Shown here one piece after another: positions 1 to 5,026 of a stretch of 6,095 nucleotides of DNA (position 1 is the first letter of the stretch; each line of letters starts with the position of its first letter). Source of the DNA: an uncultured Selenomonadaceae bacterium (GTDB lineage: Bacteria > Bacillota_C > Negativicutes > Selenomonadales > Selenomonadaceae); NCBI GenBank assembly GCA_946402475.1, contig CAMIWP010000077.1, forward strand, positions 1 to 6,095, read 5' to 3'. The notes below the pieces were generated by a model. The model saw only the letters and a list, made by a program, of their open reading frames with translations. It made no database searches and was not told where the DNA came from. The position numbers were made by a program, and so were the translations under genes.

Positions 1-18
1 GCCTACTTCAATGGACAA
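1..18 (-). CDS. S1 RNA-binding domain protein (YabR-like), N-terminal fragment
   Basis: Only six codons are inside the window, reading M(TTG)-S-I-E-V-G on the minus strand and running off the left edge. The peptide matches the usual opening of the small YabR-type S1-domain proteins of Firmicutes, which begin SIEVG and are thought to bind RNA. A GGGGAGGA ribosome binding site lies about 9 bases before the TTG, and an extended -10 promoter lies just upstream. The position directly after a DivIC-type gene agrees with the divIC-yabR order of Bacillus. The identification rests on context plus six residues, so it is an inference; another protein opening the same way cannot be excluded. Confidence 0.5.
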
Positions 19-49
19 AACAATTCTTCCTCCCCTTGATTTCCTATGA

Positions 50-78
50 ATTATACCACATACCACAAAATACAAGAA
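50..78 (-). promoter_or_regulatory. Extended -10 promoter for the S1-domain gene
   Basis: On the minus strand a perfect TATAAT (50-55) is preceded by TGG, giving a TGN extended -10. The -35 is weak (TTCTTG at 73-78 with 17-bp spacing). A tandem 7-bp repeat (TGTGGTA twice, 54-67) fills much of the spacer and runs into the -10. The predicted transcript starts near position 43, about 25 bases before the TTG codon. This suggests the S1 gene can be transcribed apart from divIC. Confidence 0.6.
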
Positions 79-83
79 ATAAA

Positions 84-380
84 TTAGTTCCGATCTTTTT
101 TCACCATGCTATAGGGAATCTCCCCCGCCTTTGTCATGCCCAGTTCCTCCCGGGCAACACGCTCAATGTAGTCGGCATCGTTAAGCTTTTCCTTCTCTTG
201 AAGGAGTGCCTCGTTCTCCTGTCGGGCAGCCTGCAAACGCGCATCGGAAGCGGCCTGATCCCTGCTCACCTGATTCAGGTATAGCTGCTGAGAAATGAGA
301 ATGGAAGAAAAGTACAGGACAATCAACGCCAGGATGGGCACAAACCAGTTGAATCCGCGTTTTTTCTCGCTCTTTCCCAT
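84..380 (-). CDS. Septum formation initiator, DivIC/FtsB family
   Basis: A 98-residue bitopic membrane protein of the DivIC/FtsB family. In this family the protein joins FtsL and the DivIB/FtsQ protein in the divisome and helps activate septal peptidoglycan synthesis. Visible order: a short basic cytoplasmic tail (residues 1-9, KSEKKR), one transmembrane helix (about 11-29), a coiled coil rich in Q, E and L (about 32-68), then the family-typical segment YIERVAREELGM (71-82) and a short tail ending in VKKDRN. Length fits the family (about 90-125 residues). The ATG at 380 has GGAAGG about 9 bases upstream; a longer in-frame reading to 659 would cover the end of the preceding zinc-ribbon gene and add residues with no family resemblance. 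A promoter lies about 60 bases upstream, and the probable S1-domain gene follows. Confidence 0.88.
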   Translation of the reverse strand: MGKSEKKRGFNWFVPILALIVLYFSSILISQQLYLNQVSRDQAASDARLQAARQENEALLQEKEKLNDADYIERVAREELGMTKAGEIPYSMVKKDRN

Positions 381-442
381 AGAAACATCCCTTCCTGCAA
401 GAGCAACACTCCCAGTGGCATCTTCATCGCCATGCATGTAAT

Positions 443-471
443 ATGATACAAAGATTTTCTCGTTTCTGCAA
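443..471 (-). promoter_or_regulatory. Promoter for the divIC-like gene
   Basis: Minus-strand -35 TTGCAG (466-471), a 17-bp spacer, and -10 TATCAT (443-448, five of six matches to consensus). It sits in the 104-base gap between the zinc-ribbon stop and the divIC ATG and predicts a leader of about 56 bases. The -35 matches only in its TTG, so strength is uncertain. Confidence 0.5.
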
Positions 472-484
472 GTATTTTCCAGAA

Positions 485-949
485 TTATTTCTCCGACCAC
501 TGGAAATAATCCGTCGTGGCAATGCGACGATACACAGAGTCGCAACAGCGACAACAGAAATGATCCTTCACATTCTCCATGTCCGGCTTGCCGTTGACGA
601 TGCGTACCGGCTGTCCCTCCACAAAATCCATGCGCTCTCCGCAGCGAGGGCAGGTGCATTTCCCGTCGGCCTCCCGCTTGAGTTCCATGGGCGGTATATC
701 ACCGGTTCTTATGAGCTTCTTGGGTTTCGTCGGTTTCTGGAAAGGGAATTCATCGTAGTATCCCGAATTCAGAAGCTCCTGATAGTACACGCCGCAAGCC
801 TCGCAGGTATGCTTGGGCAGGGTAGCGCTCATGTCCACCTTCCCATCCACGACGGACACGGCACCTCCCTCGATCAGACCGAGCTCGTTCCCGCATTTCG
901 GGCAGAGGAACCTCTGGTTTCCGTTGCGCTGCAATTTCGTCACTGTCAT
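485..949 (-). CDS. Two-repeat zinc-ribbon protein of unknown function
   Basis: A soluble protein of 154 residues that I do not recognise as a named family. It consists of two copies of one module with an exact 84-residue period: C16-P-K-C19-G ... C49-x-x-C52 and C100-P-R-C103-G ... C133-x-x-C136. Between the cysteine pairs both copies carry an EG (27-28 and 111-112) and a GKxDM motif (36-40 and 120-124), followed by matching tyrosines (56/140 and 64/148). Each module should bind one zinc through four cysteines. A basic, proline-rich linker (KPTKPKK) joins them. The start is ambiguous: GTG at 967 and ATGs at 961, 955 and 949 are all in frame. I chose 949 because GGTGAT, complementary to the 16S 3' end, lies 4 bases before it. 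DNA, RNA or protein binding are all possible. Confidence 0.72.
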   Translation of the reverse strand: MTVTKLQRNGNQRFLCPKCGNELGLIEGGAVSVVDGKVDMSATLPKHTCEACGVYYQELLNSGYYDEFPFQKPTKPKKLIRTGDIPPMELKREADGKCTCPRCGERMDFVEGQPVRIVNGKPDMENVKDHFCCRCCDSVYRRIATTDYFQWSEK

Positions 950-1009
950 ATTCATCACCATACTCACAAGGGCACCGCAAAGATTTCTTCCCTACCTTAT
1001 TTCAATGCT

Positions 1010-1017
1010 CCCCCCCC
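1010..1017 (-). repeat. G8 homopolymer upstream of the zinc-ribbon gene
   Basis: Eight consecutive G on the minus strand, about 60 bases before the zinc-ribbon start and just beyond the T-run of the preceding terminator. No convincing -35/-10 pair was found around it; TGAAAT at 1000-1005 on the minus strand is a weak -10 candidate, which would put the G-run in the spacer. Confidence 0.6.
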
Positions 1018-1032
1018 AAAAACCTTCTGCCG

Positions 1033-1084
1033 AAAAAAAAATATCTCTCTATCGCAACGTATTTTCTGCGAGAATCGAAGAGAG
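1033..1084 (-). terminator. Probable intrinsic terminator of the SDR-glycosyltransferase unit
   Basis: On the minus strand CTCTCT (1079-1084) can pair with AGAGAG (1045-1050), with an inner TCGCA/TGCGA stem, followed at once by a run of nine T (1033-1041). The hairpin overlaps the last codons and stop of the glycosyltransferase gene. The stem is interrupted by an asymmetric internal loop, so it is weaker than the other two terminators here, but the T-run is long. Confidence 0.55.
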
Positions 1085-2188
1085 TGTCCCGACAATATCC
1101 CTTGCAGCATGGGGTCTGGCGCAGGACAAGGCGCGCCCGGCCATAAAACGCAACTTCCCCTCGTCGGAGATGATCGCCGCGAGAGCCTGTCCCATGGACT
1201 CCCCGTGATGAACCCATATCGCTGCCCCCCGCTCCGATGCGTACACGGCGTTCTTTGTCTCCGGGCCGGGAATCGGCTCATGGAGCACCATGGGAAGTCC
1301 CATGACAAAAGCCTCGCTCATGGTCAGAGCACCGGGCTTGGTGATGAGAAGATCCGATGCCGCCATGAGTTCGTATATCTTGTCTGTATACCCCCATACC
1401 CTGATCCTGTGATGGGACGCCCTGCCGAATCCCTCCAGCTTCTGTCGAAGCTCCTCATTGCGCCCTGCCACCACCAACAAGGTAAAACTCTCCTCCATTC
1501 CCTCCATGTCCTTCAAGGATTCCTCAATGCCTCCCAGTCCGAGCCCTCCGCCCATGAGAAGAAGGACCTTCTCCTCTCCGTTCAATCCAAGCATCCGACG
1601 AGCATCTTCCCGCGAAGGCACTTCTTCGATGGTTTCCGTCACGGCGATACCGGTGGCAAAGACCTGTTTCGGCGAAAAGCCTCGCTCTAAAAGCCCCTCA
1701 CGCATTTCCTCTGTTGCGGTGAAATAAAGATCCACCTGCGGGTAGATCCAGATCTGATGCAAGGAATAATCCGTGAGGACCGCCGTCAGAAGGAACTCAT
1801 CCCGGCGGCCCAAGCGCCGCGCCAAAGCCGCAGCTCCCTCCGGGAAGGGATGGGTGCAAATGAGAACGTCTGGCCGATATTCCTCTACCATGCGGCACAT
1901 AGTTCGACAGGTGACGGCGGCAAACATGGTCTGGGCAAAGGTTCCGCCGGAACCGCCGCCGGAAACCTTGTAAAAAAGATCGTAGAGGTTCGGCACAAAA
2001 TCCAGCATCCTGAGATACAAGTCCTTGAGCATCCCATGGAAGGCCGAGGTCTTGTGGGACATGAAATCCACCGTTCGAACCTCTGCCTCCGGGTACTGTT
2101 TCCGAAGCTCTCCCTCCACGGCTTCTGCAGCCCGGATATGACCGGATCCGATGGATGCCGTCATGATGAGAAATCGGCGCTTTCTCAT
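1049..2188 (-). CDS. Glycosyltransferase, MGDG synthase / UgtP family (glycolipid synthesis)
   Basis: A 379-residue two-domain GT-B glycosyltransferase; UgtP-type enzymes are of similar length. Family members move glucose or galactose from a UDP-sugar to diacylglycerol at the inner membrane face. The N-terminal acceptor domain opens with SIGSGHIRAAEAV (12-24), the MGDG-synthase G-x-GH-x-x-AA signature, and carries TDYSLHQIWIYPQVD (139-153). The domain link shows a glycine-rich MGGGLGLGG (212-220). The C-terminal donor domain has KPGALTMSEA (284-293) and GLPMVLHEPIPGPE (297-310), the GT28-type nucleotide-sugar motif. No transmembrane helix is seen, as expected for a peripheral enzyme. Its ATG overlaps the stop of the upstream SDR gene (ATGA), so translation is probably coupled; an in-frame extension to 2404 lies wholly inside that gene. 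Donor and acceptor are not readable from sequence; MurG is less likely given the N-terminal motif. Confidence 0.85.
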   Translation of the reverse strand: MRKRRFLIMTASIGSGHIRAAEAVEGELRKQYPEAEVRTVDFMSHKTSAFHGMLKDLYLRMLDFVPNLYDLFYKVSGGGSGGTFAQTMFAAVTCRTMCRMVEEYRPDVLICTHPFPEGAAALARRLGRRDEFLLTAVLTDYSLHQIWIYPQVDLYFTATEEMREGLLERGFSPKQVFATGIAVTETIEEVPSREDARRMLGLNGEEKVLLLMGGGLGLGGIEESLKDMEGMEESFTLLVVAGRNEELRQKLEGFGRASHHRIRVWGYTDKIYELMAASDLLITKPGALTMSEAFVMGLPMVLHEPIPGPETKNAVYASERGAAIWVHHGESMGQALAAIISDEGKLRFMAGRALSCARPHAARDIVGTLSSILAENTLR

Positions 2189-2952
2189 GCCGTGATCCCT
2201 CCATCCACGCCCCAAGCCGCGCCCGTCACAAAAGAAGCCGCAGGGGATGCGAGAAAGAGAATGACGGCGGCAGCCTCCTCCGGAGTGCCGATCCGTCCCA
2301 TGGGGTACAGGGATTGCATCTCCCGCAGGGCCTCTTCTCGGTTTCCTCCCATGGCTAGCTGTTTCTCCGTCAGGGGCGTCAGAATGTCCCCGGGACAAAC
2401 GCAATTCACTCGGACCCCAAGACTGGCCACTTCCAAGGCAAGGGAGCGAGTGAACACCGTCACCGCTCCCTTAGAGGCGCAATAGGCGGAACAGCCGTAA
2501 TTTCCGTGAACCCCCGCATCCGAAGACACGTTCACGATGGATGCCCCCTCGCTCTTTCTGAGTTCCGGCAAGGCATAGCGACACATGAAATACGTCCCCT
2601 TCACGTTTGCCGCCATGACCTGATCGAAGAGTTCCTCCGTCATGTCCTCCATGGGTTGTTCGAGATAGATCCCCGCAGAATTCACCAAGACGTCCATGCC
2701 CCCCAGCCAGTTTGCGGCATCCTCCACGAGTCTGCGACAACCTTCCGTCTCTCCCACATCCGCCGCAAAGAATTCCGCCCTGTAACGATCCTTCTCCGGC
2801 AGGGCCTCCAGCGCATCCTTTCCACGGGCATGGGAACGACCCGCCATGACCACTCTGGCTCCTCGTTCCAGGAACATCTTCACAGCGGCCAATCCAATGC
2901 CGGATGTCCCTCCCGTGACCAGCACCTTTTTTCCCCTCATATCTTTTGGCAA
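2185..2952 (-). CDS. Short-chain dehydrogenase/reductase (classical SDR, FabG-like)
   Basis: A 255-residue classical SDR, the normal length, predicted to be a cytoplasmic NAD(P)-dependent oxidoreductase. Seen in order: the cofactor loop TGGTSGIG (13-20); AGR (37-39), where the arginine after strand 2 favours NADPH; D65-V66 for the adenine ring; NSAG (91-94, usually NNAG); catalytic N116, S144, Y157 and K161 (YCASK); the CPG loop (187-189); and a C-terminal GVDGG (248-252). The substrate is unknown; FabG-like 3-oxoacyl-ACP reduction is one option but many SDRs resemble FabG. I chose the TTG at 2952 because AGGAG lies 8 bases before it, while the ATG at 2940 is 20 bases from it. The stop overlaps the ATG of the lipid glycosyltransferase, so the two probably act in one pathway. 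Confidence 0.85.
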   Translation of the reverse strand: MPKDMRGKKVLVTGGTSGIGLAAVKMFLERGARVVMAGRSHARGKDALEALPEKDRYRAEFFAADVGETEGCRRLVEDAANWLGGMDVLVNSAGIYLEQPMEDMTEELFDQVMAANVKGTYFMCRYALPELRKSEGASIVNVSSDAGVHGNYGCSAYCASKGAVTVFTRSLALEVASLGVRVNCVCPGDILTPLTEKQLAMGGNREEALREMQSLYPMGRIGTPEEAAAVILFLASPAASFVTGAAWGVDGGITA

Positions 2953-2960
2953 ATGATCCT

Positions 2961-2965
2961 CTCCT
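2961..2965 (-). promoter_or_regulatory. Ribosome binding site that selects the TTG start of the SDR gene
   Basis: AGGAG on the minus strand, 8 bases before TTG (2950-2952). It begins only about 6 bases after the T-run of the HU terminator, so any transcript of the SDR gene must come through that hairpin or start very close by. Confidence 0.6.
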
Positions 2966-2971
2966 GCCGCG

Positions 2972-3000
2972 AAAAAAGACCGGGTTCCGCGAACCCGGTC
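2972..3000 (-). terminator. Intrinsic terminator of the HU gene
   Basis: A perfect 10-bp stem, GACCGGGTTC (2991-3000 on the minus strand) with GAACCCGGTC (2978-2987), a 3-base loop, then TTTTTT (2972-2977). It lies 17 bases after the HU stop and is textbook in form. Confidence 0.9.
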
Positions 3001-3017
3001 ATCACAGGCAACCAATA

Positions 3018-3293
3018 TCACTCATTAACAGCATCTTTCAATGCCTTGCCGGCCTTGAATACCGGATTCTTGGATGCCGGTATATCGATTTCATCTCCGG
3101 TCTGCGGATTGCGCCCCTTGCGGGCAGCGCGCTCCTTCACCTCGAAGGTGCCAAAACCAATGATCTGCACCTTGTCATCCTCAACAAGAGCCTCTTCCAC
3201 ACTGGCAAAGAATCCATTAACCGCCTTCTCCGCATCCTTCTTCGTCAGGCCGGACTTCTCGGCCACCTTAGCTACCAATTCAGTTTTGTTCAA
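3018..3293 (-). CDS. hup: HU-family DNA-binding protein
   Basis: A 91-residue histone-like HU protein, the standard length, which binds and bends DNA as a dimer and compacts the nucleoid. The N-terminal helical dimerisation part ([23 protein letters not shown] in short pieces, residues 2-24) is followed by the signature [18 protein letters not shown] (46-63), where the beta arm begins with RNPQTGDEI, and by the C-terminal [14 protein letters not shown] (77-90). The start is TTG at 3293, 8 bases after a perfect AGGAGG; it gives the usual MNKTEL opening. A longer reading upstream to 3701 crosses the promoter region and shows no family match. The gene has its own promoter and terminator, so it is probably mainly monocistronic and strongly expressed. 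Confidence 0.95.
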   Translation of the reverse strand: MNKTELVAKVAEKSGLTKKDAEKAVNGFFASVEEALVEDDKVQIIGFGTFEVKERAARKGRNPQTGDEIDIPASKNPVFKAGKALKDAVNE

Positions 3294-3301
3294 GATCGTA
3301 G

Positions 3302-3307
3302 CCTCCT
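3302..3307 (-). promoter_or_regulatory. Ribosome binding site that selects the TTG start of HU
   Basis: Perfect AGGAGG on the minus strand, separated by 8 bases (CTACGATC) from the TTG at 3291-3293. No ATG at a suitable distance gives a normal HU N-terminus. Confidence 0.9.
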
Positions 3308-3368
3308 TTTGAATTTGATCCCATGGAAAAACCCCGCCAAATCCAGCGTCGTTACGTTCCACCACCAA

Positions 3369-3397
3369 AATGTAACAGAAAACCATTGAAAAATCAA
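3369..3397 (-). promoter_or_regulatory. Promoter for the HU gene
   Basis: Minus-strand -35 TTGATT (3392-3397), a 17-bp spacer, and -10 TACATT (3369-3374) preceded by TGT, a TGN extended -10. The predicted start near 3362 gives a leader of about 68 bases before the TTG. Confidence 0.65.
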
Positions 3398-3452
3398 GGG
3401 TTTCCCGAAAAAAAGCCTTGAAAAAGCCAATGTCCTCTCGCTCTGTGTCGTG

Positions 3453-3481
3453 GGATGGATAAAAACACCGTATATCCATCC
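3453..3481. repeat. 9-bp perfect inverted repeat between the divergent HU and rubrerythrin genes
   Basis: GGATGGATA (3453-3461) and TATCCATCC (3473-3481) are exact reverse complements around an 11-base centre. Neither side is followed by a T-run, so it is not an intrinsic terminator. Its place between two divergent promoters fits an operator for a dimeric regulator. This is inference; no known box is matched. Confidence 0.55.
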
Positions 3482-3498
3482 GTCCCAACGAAATATTT

Positions 3499-3526
3499 TT
3501 CACAATAGTCACATTGAGGTCATAAA
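3499..3526 (+). promoter_or_regulatory. Possible promoter for rubrerythrin
   Basis: TTCACA (3499-3504, one mismatch to the -35 consensus), a 16-bp spacer and CATAAA (3521-3526, four of six at -10). The -10 is about 63 bases before the ATG. Another weak -35, TTGAGG at 3514-3519, has no good partner. No clear PerR box was found. Confidence 0.35.
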
Positions 3527-3589
3527 TACATGATAAACTGATGATATGCTTGAATCCGTCAGACGAAAGCTCGAAAAGGAGAGATTTAT

Positions 3590-4135
3590 ATGAGTTTACA
3601 TGGAAAGACAAGGGGAACACAGTTCGAGCAGATTGCCGCAATGATGGCGCAGGGCGAGGCAAACGGGACGATGATGTACTATGCCTTGGCACGGCTTGCA
3701 AAAGAGCAGGGCATGGAAGATGTTGCCGCCGACTTCATCGAGGCAGCCAATCAGGAAGCCGTTCACGCAGGTTTCTATGCGGTGCTGAACGGCAAGTACC
3801 CGCAGGACTTCTGGATGCTCGTTCGCGGCTTGCAAGCTGCGGAAACCAGCGGCGAGAAAACGGTACAGAATTTCGCGGACAAATTTCGCGCTGCGGGACT
3901 TGCGGAAGCCGCCGATGAAATGGAGATCTTTGCCAAGCAAGAAGGGCATCATGGCGTTTTGCTTCAGAAGATGCTGGAAAAACATAAACCGGAATTACTG
4001 AATGTGGAGGGCAAGACCATCTACGTCTGCGGTTGTTGCGGCTTTGAATACATCGGTGACTTGGACAGTGAGCCGGAGGACTTCGTCTGTCCTGTCTGCG
4101 GCCAGCCCAAAAAGGTATTTCACCAAAAAGCATAG
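3590..4135 (+). CDS. rbr: Rubrerythrin
   Basis: A 181-residue rubrerythrin, a cytoplasmic non-haem iron peroxidase that reduces hydrogen peroxide to water in anaerobes and microaerophiles. The N-terminal four-helix ferritin-like domain (about 8-135) carries the di-iron ligands: E23, E56-x-x-H59, an acidic pair near E85/E89, and E118-x-x-H121. The C-terminal rubredoxin domain (about 142-181) has the iron-binding cysteines C147-x-x-C150 and C167-P-V-C170, with C149 as an extra cysteine inside the first knuckle. Electron donors in the family are usually rubredoxin or NADH-linked reductases; none is encoded here. The ATG is preceded by AAAGGAGAG with about 7 bases spacing. The gene stands alone between its leader and a strong terminator, so it is probably its own oxidative-stress unit. 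Both domains look complete. Confidence 0.95.
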   Translation: MSLHGKTRGTQFEQIAAMMAQGEANGTMMYYALARLAKEQGMEDVAADFIEAANQEAVHAGFYAVLNGKYPQDFWMLVRGLQAAETSGEKTVQNFADKFRAAGLAEAADEMEIFAKQEGHHGVLLQKMLEKHKPELLNVEGKTIYVCGCCGFEYIGDLDSEPEDFVCPVCGQPKKVFHQKA

Positions 4136-4187
4136 AAACGAATCCTTTATTTCCTGCCAGTTCCATGGGATCGAATCCCCGAAGCAG

Positions 4188-4226
4188 AGAGATGCGCATG
4201 TTCCAAAATGCGTATCTCTTTTTTTT
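4188..4226 (+). terminator. Intrinsic terminator of rubrerythrin
   Basis: A 12-bp stem, AGAGATGCGCAT (4188-4199) with ATGCGTATCTCT (4208-4219), containing one G-T pair and an 8-base loop, followed by eight T (4219-4226). It lies 52 bases after the stop. The convergent cytidylyltransferase gene ends at 4249; read from that side the hairpin has no following T-run, so it serves mainly the plus strand. Confidence 0.9.
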
Positions 4227-4248
4227 CGGAAACCATAAGAAAAAGAGA

Positions 4249-5016
4249 CTACGAGAGCCACTTGGCCTTCCCCGACTCCACGCACGCTTTGAGATATTCC
4301 CTGTCATGCACATTGTCCATGGGCGACCAGAATCCCTCGTGGATATAGGCATTCATTTCCCCTGCCGACACAAGCCGCGCGAAAGGCCCTGCCTCCAGCA
4401 TCTCGGAGCCGTCTCCCAAAAAATCAAAGACTTCGGGGCTGCACATCATGAACCCGGCATTGACATAGAACTGATCCGCCCTTGCCTTTTCCCGGAACCC
4501 CTGCACGGCTCCCGTCCTCTCGTCCAACTCCACTGCGCCGAACCGCCCGGCCGGTTTCGTCACGGTCATGGTCAGCGCCTTGCCGCTCTTCCGATGGCAT
4601 TCCGTCAGGCGCTCCATATCAATGTCCCCGATGCCGTCCCCGTAGGTCAGGAAGAACTCCCCCTCCACATAAGGCCGGATCCTCAGCACGCGACCGGCCG
4701 TGAGTGTATGAAGCCCTGTGCTGGCCAGGGTCACGTGCCAATCCTCCACCGGTCTGCCGCGACAGGAGAACGCCCCCGTGTCCATCCGGATGTCGATATC
4801 CGCATTCGCATGATGGTAGTCCAGGAAGTACTCTTTGATCATGTGCCCTTTATAGCCGCAACAAACAACGAAATCCGTGACCCCGTACATGGCATACCGT
4901 TTCATGATATGCCAAAGAATCGGACGGCTGCCGATCTTCACCATGGGTTTCGGCTGAGATTTCGTCTCTTCCGCCAAGCGTGTCCCCATGCCCCCTGCCA
5001 AAATCACTGCCTGCAT
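4249..5016 (-). CDS. Glucose-1-phosphate cytidylyltransferase (RfbF-type)
   Basis: A 255-residue nucleotidyltransferase, the usual RfbF length (about 257), predicted to make CDP-glucose and pyrophosphate from CTP and glucose-1-phosphate in the cytoplasm. CDP-glucose feeds 3,6-dideoxyhexose or other surface sugar synthesis. Key residues are all present: the nucleotide loop GGMGTRL (8-14) with R13, PKPM with K23, GSRPILWHIMK (29-39), YGDGIGDID with D127 (metal), the FREK motif with K177, VNAGF with N186, and GFWSPMD with D234 (second metal ligand by analogy with RmlA). The ATG has GAGGAGGAG upstream, and that site begins on the stop of the preceding paralogue (10-base gap), so translation is coupled. 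The next pathway enzyme, CDP-glucose 4,6-dehydratase, is not in view. Another sugar-1-phosphate is possible. Confidence 0.82.
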   Translation of the reverse strand: MQAVILAGGMGTRLAEETKSQPKPMVKIGSRPILWHIMKRYAMYGVTDFVVCCGYKGHMIKEYFLDYHHANADIDIRMDTGAFSCRGRPVEDWHVTLASTGLHTLTAGRVLRIRPYVEGEFFLTYGDGIGDIDMERLTECHRKSGKALTMTVTKPAGRFGAVELDERTGAVQGFREKARADQFYVNAGFMMCSPEVFDFLGDGSEMLEAGPFARLVSAGEMNAYIHEGFWSPMDNVHDREYLKACVESGKAKWLS

Positions 5017-5026
5017 GCGCTCCTCC

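Noticed and set aside
54..67. Tandem 7-bp repeat (TACCACA twice) as a microsatellite-type switch
   Set aside because: Only two copies; it is more simply part of the promoter spacer and chance is sufficient.
84..659. Reading the divIC-like gene as a 191-residue protein
   Set aside because: The extra N-terminal part lies over the zinc-ribbon gene and its downstream gap, and a better ATG with ribosome site at 380 gives the family-normal length.
443..1690. A long plus-strand open frame of 415 codons across the zinc-ribbon and glycosyltransferase genes
   Set aside because: It is antisense to genes with clear motifs, is rich in H, R, P and S as antisense shadows are, and shows no family feature.
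3018..3701. Reading HU as a 227-residue protein with an N-terminal extension
   Set aside because: The extension crosses the divergent promoters and part of rubrerythrin; the TTG with AGGAGG gives a standard 91-residue HU.
3590..4135. Frameshifted or fused rubrerythrin
   Set aside because: Both the di-iron and rubredoxin domains are complete in one frame at normal spacing.
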